The notes: generated by a model not told the origin, from the sequence alone. A stretch of DNA of 64,000 bases from an uncultured Paracoccaceae bacterium (GCA_947499725.1 CANMPK010000001.1:310001-374000); one strand, 5' to 3'; counted from the first letter of the stretch, positions 33,450 to 42,391 are shown. A program made the numbers and translations.

Positions 33450-33645
33450 TCCGAATCTTTTTCACATTTCGCTTGTAATTTATCGGTGATTTTTGGACGA
33501 AACGCCCCAAAAATCAACCTGAAGTGTCATTTTGATCACCGGTTTTGCCGCGAGTTCCCGCAAAGATCGTGAATTTTGGCAAATAAATTCAGCACATTAT
33601 GCATTTGATTGTGACTTAATTGTAAAACGTTGACAAAATGAAAGC

Positions 33646-33671
33646 GTTATGTGAGCGTTTAGTCACATAAC
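33646..33671. promoter_or_regulatory. Perfect inverted repeat, candidate MarR operator
   Basis: GTTATGTGA, eight bases, TCACATAAC. It ends 16 bases before the dctP ATG, in a position to block transcription or translation start of the TRAP/pxp operon. The divergent MarR gene is the obvious binder. Confidence 0.7.
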
Positions 33672-33687
33672 ATTCAGGGAGAGAACA

Positions 33688-34659
33688 ATGTTATTTTCAC
33701 GTATCCTCGGCGGCGCAGCCGTCATGGTCGCAGGTCTTTCAACGCCGACTTTGGCCGACACTTGGGACATGCCAACACCTTATCCAGATGCAACATTCCA
33801 CACTGTAAACATCCACGAATTCGCCAAAGACGTTGCCGCTGCAACCGATGGCGAGCTGGACATCAAAGTCCACTCTGCGGGCTCACTGTTCAAACACGCT
33901 GAAATCAGCAAAGCCGTGCGCAGCGGTCAGGTGCCAGCAGGTGAATTCTTCATGGGTCTGCTGACCAATGACAACCCAGCCTTCGGTATCGATGCATTGC
34001 CATTCTTGGCGACAAACTATGATGACGCTGAAAAACTGTGGGAGGCTCAAGAAGAGGTCATCACAGAACTGCTAGACGCGCAGGGCCTGATGCCGCTCTA
34101 CGCTGTGCCTTGGCCACCACAAGGTCTGTACACAACAAAAGAGATCACATCCGTTGATGATCTGGCAGGCCTAAAATTCCGCACATACAACGCCACTCTG
34201 GAAGAATTCGCCAGCCTCGCAGGTGCTGCACCAACACAGGTTGAAGTGCCAGATATTCCACAAGCCTTCAGCACAGGCCGCGTTGAGGCGATGATCACAT
34301 CCCCATCCACTGGCGCGAACTCCAAAGCGTGGGACTTCCTAACCCACTACACCGACATCCAAGCTTGGATTCCAAAGAACGTTGTTGTTGTGAACAAACG
34401 CACGTTCCAGCGTCTGGATGAAGATGCGCAAGCCGCCGTTCTTGAAGCAGCAGCCGCAGCAGAAACACGCGGCTGGGAAATGAGCAAAGCCGAAACCGAC
34501 GCAAAAGTCGCCATCCTAAAAGAAAACGGCATCACCATCGTTCAGCCGTCTGACGCTCTGATGGACGGTCTGCGCGAAATCGGCGCTGAAATGCTGGTGA
34601 ACTGGAAAGACAAAGCCGGTGACACAGGCGCCGCTTTGCTGGAAGCTTACGAAAACTAA
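33688..34659 (+). CDS. dctP: TRAP transporter solute-binding protein (DctP family)
   Basis: 323 residues with a signal peptide ending near TLAD (about residue 24). DctP features: an early FAKDVAAATDGELDIKVH strand-helix, LTNDNPAFGIDALPFL, and the substrate-contact region GLKFRTYNATLEEFASLAGA with the conserved Arg, then VPDIPQAFSTGRVEAMITSP. It captures a small carboxylate in the periplasm and hands it to the DctQM membrane unit. The downstream pxpBCA genes suggest 5-oxoproline (pyroglutamate) as ligand. AGGGAGA precedes the start. Confidence 0.88.
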   Translation: MLFSRILGGAAVMVAGLSTPTLADTWDMPTPYPDATFHTVNIHEFAKDVAAATDGELDIKVHSAGSLFKHAEISKAVRSGQVPAGEFFMGLLTNDNPAFGIDALPFLATNYDDAEKLWEAQEEVITELLDAQGLMPLYAVPWPPQGLYTTKEITSVDDLAGLKFRTYNATLEEFASLAGAAPTQVEVPDIPQAFSTGRVEAMITSPSTGANSKAWDFLTHYTDIQAWIPKNVVVVNKRTFQRLDEDAQAAVLEAAAAAETRGWEMSKAETDAKVAILKENGITIVQPSDALMDGLREIGAEMLVNWKDKAGDTGAALLEAYEN

Positions 34660-34666
34660 AGACAAC

Positions 34667-34693
34667 GCCGGAAGCGGCTCAGCTGCTTTCGGC
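34667..34693 (+). promoter_or_regulatory. Intercistronic hairpin between dctP and dctQ
   Basis: GCCGGAAGC pairs with GCTTTCGGC (one G-U pair) around a nine-base loop. C-rich sequence rather than T follows, so it is more likely an mRNA-stabilising or processing hairpin that raises binding-protein yield than a strong terminator. Confidence 0.6.
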
Positions 34694-34713
34694 CCCCCAG
34701 GGGAGGGAACCTT

Positions 34714-35262
34714 ATGCGACGCAGTCTCGATACGCTCTACCACGCCGCTGGCATCATCGCCGCCTTTTTCATTCTCGCCATTGTTGCTTTGGTCGCCGCG
34801 CAGGTGATGCTGAACTTGGCAGACAAAATCTCAGCCGCCTTAGTGGGCCAAGGGCTGGGCCTAACCATTCCATCTTACGCAGATTTCACGGGCTTCTTCC
34901 TAGCCGCCTCAAGCTTTCTGGCGCTGGCTTATACCCTGCGCGTAGGCGGACATATCCGCGTCACCCTGCTGACAACACGCCTGCCAGAACGCGTCCAACA
35001 CGGCGTCGAGATCATCGTGGTGATCATCGCCCTCTGCATGAGCGCCTACGCCACGTTTTATGTCGGCCTGCTGGTCGAAGAATCCCACCGTTTTGCCGAT
35101 CGCAGCTCTGGTATGATCTCCGTGCCTCTGTGGATCCCACAACTGCCGGTCCTTGCGGGCCTCGCAATCCTGACAATCGCTCTGGCCGATGAACTGGTCA
35201 GCCTTCTGAAAGGGCAAAAGCCCTCTTGGGATGGCAAAGGCGAAAACCTTCTGAGCGAATAG
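34714..35262 (+). CDS. dctQ: TRAP transporter small permease (DctQ family)
   Basis: 182 residues with four membrane segments (about 10-35, 55-75, 92-115, 135-160), the usual DctQ layout. Landmarks are ADFTGFFLAASSFLALAYTL and RVGGHIRVTLLTTRLP, typical of the family. It pairs with the large permease encoded ten bases downstream. GGGGAGGGAA gives a strong ribosome site. Confidence 0.88.
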   Translation: MRRSLDTLYHAAGIIAAFFILAIVALVAAQVMLNLADKISAALVGQGLGLTIPSYADFTGFFLAASSFLALAYTLRVGGHIRVTLLTTRLPERVQHGVEIIVVIIALCMSAYATFYVGLLVEESHRFADRSSGMISVPLWIPQLPVLAGLAILTIALADELVSLLKGQKPSWDGKGENLLSE

Positions 35263-35271
35263 AACAACATC

Positions 35272-36567
35272 ATGTCAATTGCTGTACTTTCCATCATTCT
35301 TCTTGTCCTGCTGTTTTCCTTCTTGGGCGCAGGGCTTTGGGTCGCCTTTTCCCTTCTAGGAGTTGGCATCGCCGCGATGGCGCTCTTCACCGATGCGCCA
35401 TTGGGGCTCGTCATGGCCACCACAATCTGGGGCCATAGTAACTCTTGGGCTCTGGCAGCACTCCCTCTGTTCATCTGGATGGGCGAAATCCTCTTCCGAT
35501 CCCGTCTTTCCGAAGACATGTTCACCGGCTTGTCGCCATGGATGAACAGGCTGCCAGGGCAACTTTTGCACGTGAACGTCTTTGCCTGCGGGATTTTTGC
35601 AGCCGTGTCTGGCTCCTCCGCAGCCACAGCCGCCACAATCGGTAAGCTCTCCATTCCAGAGCTGTCCAAACGCGGCTACCCAGAGCGTCTGGTCATCGGC
35701 ACGCTGGCGGGCTCTGCAACCCTTGGCTTGCTGATCCCGCCCTCGATCATTCTGATCGTCTATGGCGTGGCCACGGAACAATCCATTGCGCGCTTGTTTG
35801 TAGCAGGTGTTCTGCCGGGTGTGCTGCTGGTGACGCTCTTTGTGGGCTATGTTGTGATCTGGGCGCTGCTCAATCGCAAAGACCTGCCGGTCGAAGACAT
35901 CAGCGCAGGCTTCCGCGAAAAACTACGCCGCTCGCGTCGTTTGGTACCGGTCGTTCTGCTGATCCTTGGGGTCATCGGATCGATCTACGCTGGTATTGCC
36001 TCGCCTACAGATGCGGCCGCCGTGGGCGTGATCCTCGCGCTTATCCTATCGTGGAGCTCGGGCACACTCACCCGCAAAAGCTTTATGGACGGCCTCATGG
36101 GCGCAACCGTCACATCCTGCATGATCGCTTTCATCTTGGCGGGGGCATCCTTCCTGACCGTGGCCATGGGCTTCACCGGCATTCCGCGCAGCTTGGCAGA
36201 ATGGATTGGCGGGCAAAACCTCTCCACGTTTACCTTGCTCGCAGCGCTTACTGTGTTCTTCGTGATCATGGGCTGCTTCCTTGATGGCATCTCTGTGGTG
36301 GTTCTCACCGCCTCGGTGATCATGCCAATGGTCTTGCAAGCTGGGATCGACCCGCTATGGTTCGGCATCTTTTTGGTCATCGTCGTTGAAATGTCGCAAA
36401 TTACGCCGCCTGTGGGCTTCAATCTCTTTGTTTTGCAGTCCCTCACAGGGCGCGACATCCTCACCGTGGCACGCGCAGCCTTGCCGTTCTTCTTCTTGAT
36501 GATCGTGGCACTTGTGGCCATTTCCATCTTCCCAGAAATCGTGACTTACCTGCCGGAGCAGATGTGA
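35272..36567 (+). CDS. dctM: TRAP transporter large permease (DctM family)
   Basis: 431 residues with about twelve membrane segments. DctM landmarks are FIWMGEILFRS, the GIFAAVSGSSAATAATIGK stretch in the first half and PPSIILIVYGVATEQSIARL, with the symmetric repeat ITPPVGFNLFVLQSLTGRDI near the end. It drives sodium-coupled uptake of the DctP-bound substrate. The stop overlaps the GTG of pxpB. Confidence 0.92.
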   Translation: MSIAVLSIILLVLLFSFLGAGLWVAFSLLGVGIAAMALFTDAPLGLVMATTIWGHSNSWALAALPLFIWMGEILFRSRLSEDMFTGLSPWMNRLPGQLLHVNVFACGIFAAVSGSSAATAATIGKLSIPELSKRGYPERLVIGTLAGSATLGLLIPPSIILIVYGVATEQSIARLFVAGVLPGVLLVTLFVGYVVIWALLNRKDLPVEDISAGFREKLRRSRRLVPVVLLILGVIGSIYAGIASPTDAAAVGVILALILSWSSGTLTRKSFMDGLMGATVTSCMIAFILAGASFLTVAMGFTGIPRSLAEWIGGQNLSTFTLLAALTVFFVIMGCFLDGISVVVLTASVIMPMVLQAGIDPLWFGIFLVIVVEMSQITPPVGFNLFVLQSLTGRDILTVARAALPFFFLMIVALVAISIFPEIVTYLPEQM

Positions 36568-37313
36568 AACAAGATCGAATACTCACAGTTCAGTACCCAG
36601 TGATCCGCACAGCGGGCGTCACTGGGATGCTGGTCAGCTTTGACAATAAGCTCAGCGAAAGCGCCAACCGCGCCGCGCTCGCCTTTCGCGCAGCCGTCGT
36701 GGCCGAGGCATGGGATGGCATCGAAGAAGTCTCGACCTCTTTGGTTTCTGTTAGCATCCGCTTTGACCCGCTACATCTGGCACACGCGACGCTGCAAGCC
36801 CGCTTGCAACGTCTGCTGGACAGTCAAAACTGGTTCTTGGCTGACATGCCAACAGGCCGCCGGTTGTGGCGCATTCCAACCGTCTTTGGCACAGACCTCG
36901 CCCCACAATTGGGCGAGGCCGCCGAAGTCGCGGGCATCAGCGAAGCCGAAGCCATCACATCCCTGCAACAAAGCCGCGTGCGCGTGCAAACCATCGGCTT
37001 CGCCCCGGGCCAACCATACCTCGGCGAGTTGCCCGAAGTCTGGGACATCCCGCGCCAAGCTGAACTCACCAAACGTATCCCCGAAGGCGCGCTCGCTGTT
37101 GCGATCCGCCAATTGGTGCTGTTTTCGGCAGCCACGCCGACAGGCTGGCGTCATGTCGGGCAGACCGCCATCAAACTGTTTCAACCGCAATCACAAGACC
37201 CATTTGTCTTGCGGGCAGGGGATGAAATCCTTTTCCACGCGGTAACGCCAGAAGAACTCAAGAACTTGCGCCACGACCCAATGGGCGGCGCCACGCAAGA
37301 GGCCATCCAATGA
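36564..37313 (+). CDS. pxpB: 5-oxoprolinase subunit B (PxpB/KipI family)
   Basis: 249 residues from a GTG overlapping the dctM stop. Family pattern: TAGVTGMLVSFDNKLSESAN at the N-terminus, the central VSIRFDPLHL, and GFAPGQPYLGELP with IPRQAELTKRIPEGALAVA (the PxpB F-x-P-G-F-x-Y-L-x-x-L block, here slightly changed to PGQPYL). It partners with PxpC and PxpA to hydrolyse 5-oxoproline to glutamate with ATP. The stop overlaps pxpC by ATGA. Confidence 0.88.
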   Translation: MKQDRILTVQYPVIRTAGVTGMLVSFDNKLSESANRAALAFRAAVVAEAWDGIEEVSTSLVSVSIRFDPLHLAHATLQARLQRLLDSQNWFLADMPTGRRLWRIPTVFGTDLAPQLGEAAEVAGISEAEAITSLQQSRVRVQTIGFAPGQPYLGELPEVWDIPRQAELTKRIPEGALAVAIRQLVLFSAATPTGWRHVGQTAIKLFQPQSQDPFVLRAGDEILFHAVTPEELKNLRHDPMGGATQEAIQ

Positions 37314-38323
37314 GCGCGCAACTCACCATTCACCGCGCAGGCCCAGCGATCACCGTGCAAGACATGGGCCGCAGTGGCCTGATCGACGCAGGCATTTCCC
37401 GAGGCGGCGCAGCCGACCGCAAAGCCGTCGCCGAAGGCGCCGCGCTTTTGGGGCAGGGGGCTGATCTGCCAGTTCTGGAAATGATGGGCATGGGCGGCGA
37501 GTTTGAAGCCGACCAAGACTGCCGTATCGCCCTCACAGGTGCGCCCATGCGTGCCTCAATCGATGGCAACCAAATCACGTGGAACGCCAGCCATAAACTG
37601 CCCGCAGGCGCCCGCCTGAGTATCGGCGCAGCCCTACAAGGCACCTATGGTTACCTGCATCTGGGCGGCGGTTTGGACACGCCAAAACAGCTTGGATCAC
37701 ACGCCACCCATATGTCTGCCGGCATCGGCAAACCGCTTGAAGCGGGCGATGTGATCGACCTGCCGGAAGATACTGGCAAGCAATATGGCGACTACCTCGA
37801 AGCAGAAGATCGATTTCTCGGCGGCGCCATCCGCGTGGTGCCCAGCTTTCAAACCCATCTCTTTGCCAAATCCGAAGTCGAGCGTTTCCAAGCCACTTCG
37901 CTGAAACGCGACGCCCGAGCCAACCGCATGGGGGTAAAACTGAACCCCGTGGGCAAAGGCTTTCAGGCCGAGGGCGGCAAAAGCGTTCTCTCCGAGGCCA
38001 TCATCCCGGGTGATATCCAAATCACCGGCGATGGCACACCCTTTGTGCTGACCGCCGAATGCCAAACCATTGGCGGCTACCCTCGCATCGGCACGGTGTT
38101 GCCCTGCGACTTGCCCAAAGTCGTGCAAGCCCCCGCCGGTGCAGAGCTGCGCTTTCAGTTCATCGATCTTGAAGACGCCGTTGCCCTTGAAAAACAAGAC
38201 GCAGAGCTGCGCGCCACCTACGGTCAGCTCAAAAAACCGCTCATTCGCGACCCACACAAAATGACGGACCTTCTGTCCTACAACCTGATCAGCGGCATGA
38301 TCGCTGGCGACGAATATGACTAA
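37310..38323 (+). CDS. pxpC: 5-oxoprolinase subunit C (PxpC/KipA family)
   Basis: 337 residues. It opens with the family hallmark ITVQDMGRSGLIDAGISRGG, then GYLHLGGGLDTPKQLGSHAT, and later QITGDGTPFVLTAECQTIGG with YPRIGTVLPCDLPK, all typical of biotin-dependent-carboxylase-like KipA/PxpC proteins. It forms the ATP-using part of 5-oxoprolinase with PxpB. Overlaps upstream by ATGA; pxpA follows after 18 bases. Confidence 0.9.
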   Translation: MSAQLTIHRAGPAITVQDMGRSGLIDAGISRGGAADRKAVAEGAALLGQGADLPVLEMMGMGGEFEADQDCRIALTGAPMRASIDGNQITWNASHKLPAGARLSIGAALQGTYGYLHLGGGLDTPKQLGSHATHMSAGIGKPLEAGDVIDLPEDTGKQYGDYLEAEDRFLGGAIRVVPSFQTHLFAKSEVERFQATSLKRDARANRMGVKLNPVGKGFQAEGGKSVLSEAIIPGDIQITGDGTPFVLTAECQTIGGYPRIGTVLPCDLPKVVQAPAGAELRFQFIDLEDAVALEKQDAELRATYGQLKKPLIRDPHKMTDLLSYNLISGMIAGDEYD

Positions 38324-38341
38324 CCCGCAAGGAAAGGCGCT

Positions 38342-39100
38342 ATGCCAAAAACAGTCGATCTAAACGCAGACATGGGCGAAAGCTTCGGCCCTTGGACCAA
38401 AGGCGACGATGCTGCCCTGCTGGAGGTGGTGACCTCAGCCAATATCGCCTGCGGCTTTCACGCAGGTGATTGGGATGTCATGGCGCAAACCATGGCGCTG
38501 GCCCATAAAAACAACGTGCGCATCGGGGCGCATCCGGGTTTTCCTGATCTGCAAGGCTTTGGCCGCCAGCGCATGAATTACCCCCACGAGAGTCTTGGAA
38601 ATCTGGTGCGCTATCAAATCGGCGCAGCCCAAGCGATGGCGCGTGGCGTCGGCGCAAAAGTCGATCATCTGAAACTGCACGGGGCTTTGGCCAATATGTG
38701 CTCGGAAGATGAAGGCATGGCCAAGGCCTGCTACAGCGCCGCCCTATCTGTGGCTCCAGACCTAACGATCTTCGTGCTCGCAGGCACCGCCCAACACCGC
38801 GCCGCCGAAAGCCTTGGGTGCAACATCGCCTGCGAAATTTTCGCAGACCGCGCTTACAACGATGACGCCACACTTGTGGACCGCAGCAAACCGGGCGCCG
38901 TGATCCATGACGCCAGCATCGCCGCGCCGCGCATCGCCGATATGGTCGACGCAGGCGCAATCATCGCCCAAAGCGGCAAGCAGATCCCAACCCAGATCGA
39001 CACGATCTGCCTGCATGGCGACACTGCAGGGGCCATTGCCATTGCCCGCGCGGTCAAAGCCGAACTGGAAAGCCGCGGCCACACCATCGCGCATTCCTGA
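38342..39100 (+). CDS. pxpA: 5-oxoprolinase subunit A (PxpA, LamB/YcsF family)
   Basis: 252 residues. It begins with LNADMGESFGPW and TSANIACGFHAGDWDVM, the unmistakable LamB/YcsF signature, followed by GAHPGFPDLQGFGRQRM and VDHLKLHGALANM. It completes the PxpABC 5-oxoprolinase. Together with the TRAP genes ahead, the operon can import and convert pyroglutamate to glutamate, a way to gain carbon and nitrogen. Confidence 0.93.
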   Translation: MPKTVDLNADMGESFGPWTKGDDAALLEVVTSANIACGFHAGDWDVMAQTMALAHKNNVRIGAHPGFPDLQGFGRQRMNYPHESLGNLVRYQIGAAQAMARGVGAKVDHLKLHGALANMCSEDEGMAKACYSAALSVAPDLTIFVLAGTAQHRAAESLGCNIACEIFADRAYNDDATLVDRSKPGAVIHDASIAAPRIADMVDAGAIIAQSGKQIPTQIDTICLHGDTAGAIAIARAVKAELESRGHTIAHS

Positions 39101-39139
39101 GTCTTAAAAACAGCTTAGCCGGTGATCTTCATCTGATCC

Positions 39140-40204
39140 TCACCCGACTTTCACCGGCTGGCCAGACTTGGAAGAGGTCTCAATCGCCTCAATCAACTGG
39201 TGCGCGCGCAAGGCCTCACGCCCTGTCACCAAAGGCGCGCGCCCCGTGCTGATCGCCTGAATGAAATCCTCAATCACCGCCTGATGCCAGCGATGATTGC
39301 CCTGCAAAGGGCTCTCTTCATGGGTTGGTCCACCGGTGCCTTCGATCTCAGTCTCGCCATAGCGCCAACTGATCTCCAGCGCGTTCTTATCCATCTTCAA
39401 GCTACCATTCTCAAAATGCAGACGGATCACCTCGGTGCGATGGGGGAACATCGCAGTGCTGGCCACAAAAGAGCCAACCGCACCGTTTTCAAACTGCAAA
39501 CCAGCGATGGCGAAATCCTCCGCCTCCATCTGATGCAACAGAGATGTCGCCGTCATGGCCTGAACCTGCGTCACAGGCCCTGTCATGCTTAGTGCCAGAT
39601 CAATCGAGTGGATCGCATTGGTGATCATCACCCCTCCGCCGTCGCGTTCATAAGTCCCGCGCCCCAGCTCGTCGTAATAAGATTGATCGCGCCACAAGGG
39701 CACCTCGATCTCGACCAGCCCAAGCTTCCCCAAAGCGCCGCTTGCAATATGTTGCGTCGCCGCCAAAGACGGCGCGCGCAAGCGGTGCTGAAATAAAATC
39801 CCAAGCGAGACATCGGCGCGCTCGCATATCTCCACAATCTCTTGCGCCTCTTGCAGGGTCCGCCCAACGGGTTTCTCCAGCAAAATATGCGTGCCCGTGC
39901 TGGCCAAGGTCTCAATCACCTCATGGCGCACACTGGGCGGCGTGGCAACAATGGCCATCGGGATATCGGGATCATGGGCCACCGCCGCCAAATCGGAGGA
40001 AAACGTGGGGCAGGGACCCTCATAAAAATCAGCGAGGTATCGCGCCTTATCCGGATTGCGCGAAATCACATGAGAAAGCCGCGCCAACCCATGCGCATCT
40101 GACAAAGCACACACATGAGTCTTGGCAATCATCCCAGCGCCAATCAGCGCAACATTCATGGGCGTTGGGTCTGAGCTATCGGTCATTGTCTGTGCTTTCC
40201 TCAT
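39140..40204 (-). CDS. Gfo/Idh/MocA family oxidoreductase
   Basis: About 350 residues. The Rossmann fold begins NVALIGAGMIAKTHVCAL; the family EKP motif is in HILLEKPVGRTL, and the C-terminal domain has GGGVMITNAIHSIDLALSM with the catalytic-type His. The likely reaction is NAD(P)-dependent oxidation of a sugar or polyol; substrate unknown. The ATG at 40204 overlaps the upstream stop by ATGA, but GAGGA better serves an in-frame ATG at 40186. It is co-transcribed with the Ldh-type gene. Confidence 0.85.
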   Translation of the reverse strand: MRKAQTMTDSSDPTPMNVALIGAGMIAKTHVCALSDAHGLARLSHVISRNPDKARYLADFYEGPCPTFSSDLAAVAHDPDIPMAIVATPPSVRHEVIETLASTGTHILLEKPVGRTLQEAQEIVEICERADVSLGILFQHRLRAPSLAATQHIASGALGKLGLVEIEVPLWRDQSYYDELGRGTYERDGGGVMITNAIHSIDLALSMTGPVTQVQAMTATSLLHQMEAEDFAIAGLQFENGAVGSFVASTAMFPHRTEVIRLHFENGSLKMDKNALEISWRYGETEIEGTGGPTHEESPLQGNHRWHQAVIEDFIQAISTGRAPLVTGREALRAHQLIEAIETSSKSGQPVKVG

Positions 40205-41265
40205 GTCTGTGTCTCAAGCGGATTGGCAATCTGCGCCGCTTGCGCAAGCCGCGCAAAAGCCTCTGCGGTGTCCGGATCAATTGGCACGCCATGCGTGCGC
40301 CGCCGCGCCGCCTCGGCCCACTCCCGATCCCCGGGCGCCAAAACACGCGTTCCTTCACGGGGGGCGCTGCCGCGAAGCGCGCCCAAATATCGATCCATAC
40401 CAGCAAGCAAAACGTCGCGGCCAATAAACCCATCTGGATCAATGCCAATCACAAAAGCGCCCATCTCTCGATGGGTCGACACATCCGGCCCACCCATCGG
40501 CAAAATCTCTGCGCTGAACTTCATGCCAGTCAAAAGCGCCGAGAAGACCTCGATCATCCCAGCCAACCCTGCGCCTTTAAAGCCAAAGGCACCCCCAACA
40601 GGGGCCAGCATTTCCACTAGATGCGGATCAAGCGTATTCACGCCCGCCACATCCGACGCGGTGCCCTCCGGCATTTCGCGGCCCAAGGATTTGTTCAGTT
40701 GAATGCGATTATAGGGCACAGCGCTGGTGGCCATATCAAACAGCCACGGATCACCATGCAATGTCGGCACAGCCATGGCCAAAGGGTTGGTGCCATGAAA
40801 CCGTTCCGCCCCATCATGCAGGCGCACAAAACTGTCCGAATTGCACATCACCAGGCCAATCAATCCAGCCTCGGCCATGGCCAAAGCATAGGCCCCAGCA
40901 GGTCCGAAGTGCGAAGAATTGCGCACGCCCACAGCGCCAATCCCAGCCGCGCGGGCCAGATCGCAGGCATGATCCACAGCCGCATAGGTCGCCAAAGCCC
41001 CATGCCCATGGCCACCATCCAGCAAGCCTGACCCAGCGCGCAACTGTTCAAACTGTAGGGTCGGCGCGCAATTTACACGCCCACCGCGCAACACCATATC
41101 GTAATGCGGCAGCAGGCGAATGCCGTGGCTGTCCACCCTCAGCAAACTGCCATGCAGCATGGCCTTGGTCGCCGCCGCTGCGCTTTCTGCATTGGCGCCA
41201 GCTGCCTGCAGCACCACCTCACTAAAGGCGCGCAAGTCTTCAAGGCTCAGGCGGGCTGTGTTCAT
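40201..41265 (-). CDS. Ldh-family (malate/L-sulfolactate/ureidoglycolate-type) dehydrogenase
   Basis: 354 residues. The MDH2/AllD/YlbC fold is readable: LLRVDSHGIRLLPHY, the NAD-contact region GVRNSSHFGPAGAYAL, TNPLAMAVPTL and DMATSAVPYNRI, then FGFKGAGLAGMIEVF. Enzymes of this family reduce or oxidise 2-hydroxy/2-oxo acids with NAD(P), including 2,3-diketogulonate, ureidoglycolate and cyclic imino acids. It overlaps the Gfo/Idh/MocA gene and is divergent from a GntR regulator, so the trio looks like a catabolic unit for a sugar acid or similar compound. Confidence 0.85.
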   Translation of the reverse strand: MNTARLSLEDLRAFSEVVLQAAGANAESAAAATKAMLHGSLLRVDSHGIRLLPHYDMVLRGGRVNCAPTLQFEQLRAGSGLLDGGHGHGALATYAAVDHACDLARAAGIGAVGVRNSSHFGPAGAYALAMAEAGLIGLVMCNSDSFVRLHDGAERFHGTNPLAMAVPTLHGDPWLFDMATSAVPYNRIQLNKSLGREMPEGTASDVAGVNTLDPHLVEMLAPVGGAFGFKGAGLAGMIEVFSALLTGMKFSAEILPMGGPDVSTHREMGAFVIGIDPDGFIGRDVLLAGMDRYLGALRGSAPREGTRVLAPGDREWAEAARRRTHGVPIDPDTAEAFARLAQAAQIANPLETQT

Positions 41266-41286
41266 TTTGCAGGGCTTTCAACTAAA

Positions 41287-41312
41287 AACGTACTGCGTAT
41301 ACGAAATACGTT
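41287..41312. promoter_or_regulatory. Symmetric palindrome between divergent genes, candidate GntR operator
   Basis: AACGTA, three bases, CGTATACG, three bases, TACGTT: outer and inner arms are exactly symmetric. The core GTATAC is typical of FCD-type GntR operators. It lies 22 bases upstream of the Ldh start and 71 bases upstream of the GntR start, so it can control both. Confidence 0.7.
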
Positions 41313-41382
41313 GATTCCCCCACGAAAGCAAGGCAGCTTTTGCCAAACCCAGCCGATTGCGCTACGAAAGGGGCCATATCTT

Positions 41383-42384
41383 ATGCAGCAAAGCCCTATG
41401 CCGATAACCACAGCCTCAACGCCAGACACTTCTGAAGACGCGCTCTACCAACGCATCTTGCGCGCGGTCGCGGCACAGATCGCAGATGGCAGCTTAAAAG
41501 AAGGCGCGCGCCTCATGGAAAGCCGCATCGCCACCCAATACGGCGTCTCGCGCCAACCTGCGCGCCAAGCACTTCTTCAGTTGCAAAGCCTCGGCCTCAT
41601 CACCCCAGCCCCCGCCAACGGGCGTGGCTATGTGATCGCGCAGGGCGCCGCGCAAAAGGCAGTACCGATTGCAGCAGACGCGCCGGTTTCTATGGAAACC
41701 ACCACAGGCTGGCAGCGCATCTACAGCGATGTCGAAGACACGCTCACCCGCCATATTCCTTTCGGCAGCTGGCGCGTGGTCGAGGCGACCCTCGGCCAGC
41801 ATTACGGCGTCAGCCGCACCGTCGCCCGCGATGTTTTGGCCCGTTTGAACGCCAGTGGCCTTGTGGAAAACCAAGGCAAAGGCTGGATCGCCCCGCAACT
41901 GACCGAAACGCGCCTGCGCGACCTTTACGCCATGCGCGCCTTGCTCGAACCTGCGGCTTTGCAAGAGGTTGGCCAAACCGCGCCAGCCGAAATGGTCGAT
42001 CGCATGATCAAAGATCTCAAAACGGCCATGCAAACGCCTCCAGATCACGCGGGCCTTGATCAGCTTGAGGCGGATTTGCACTTTGAACTGCTCAGCCGTT
42101 GCCAAAACAAACTGCTGCGCAAAGCCATGCGCGAAAGCCAATCGCTCATTTTGGCGCATCGCTTCTTTTACAAACACACGGCAGACTTGTTCCCGACAGA
42201 GCCCTTCTTGCAAGATCACCTCGACATTTTGGAAAGCCTGCGTCGTGGCCAGATCGACAAGGCTCAAGACATCCTACGCCAGCACCTGCTCACCTCATGT
42301 GATCGCGCCTTGCTGCGTCTGGGTCAACTGCACCAAAGCGCCCCTGATCCCATCAGCCCCTATTTGGACCGCATCGCCCCCTAA
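41383..42384 (+). CDS. GntR/FCD-type regulator with two winged-helix domains
   Basis: About 333 residues from the ATG at 41383, set by GAAAGGGG nine bases upstream. Two GntR-type winged helices stand in tandem. The first (about 20-85) has LMESRIATQYGVSRQPARQA and LITPAPANGRGYVI. The second (about 105-170) has VVEATLGQHYGVSRTVARDV and LVENQGKGWIAP. The FCD effector domain follows (LRDLYAMRALLEPAALQEVG, DLHFELLSRCQNKLLRKAM). Ordinary family members have one such helix. It is divergent from the two oxidoreductases and probably represses them until a sugar-acid ligand binds. Confidence 0.87.
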   Translation: MQQSPMPITTASTPDTSEDALYQRILRAVAAQIADGSLKEGARLMESRIATQYGVSRQPARQALLQLQSLGLITPAPANGRGYVIAQGAAQKAVPIAADAPVSMETTTGWQRIYSDVEDTLTRHIPFGSWRVVEATLGQHYGVSRTVARDVLARLNASGLVENQGKGWIAPQLTETRLRDLYAMRALLEPAALQEVGQTAPAEMVDRMIKDLKTAMQTPPDHAGLDQLEADLHFELLSRCQNKLLRKAMRESQSLILAHRFFYKHTADLFPTEPFLQDHLDILESLRRGQIDKAQDILRQHLLTSCDRALLRLGQLHQSAPDPISPYLDRIAP

Positions 42385-42391
42385 ATGAAAA

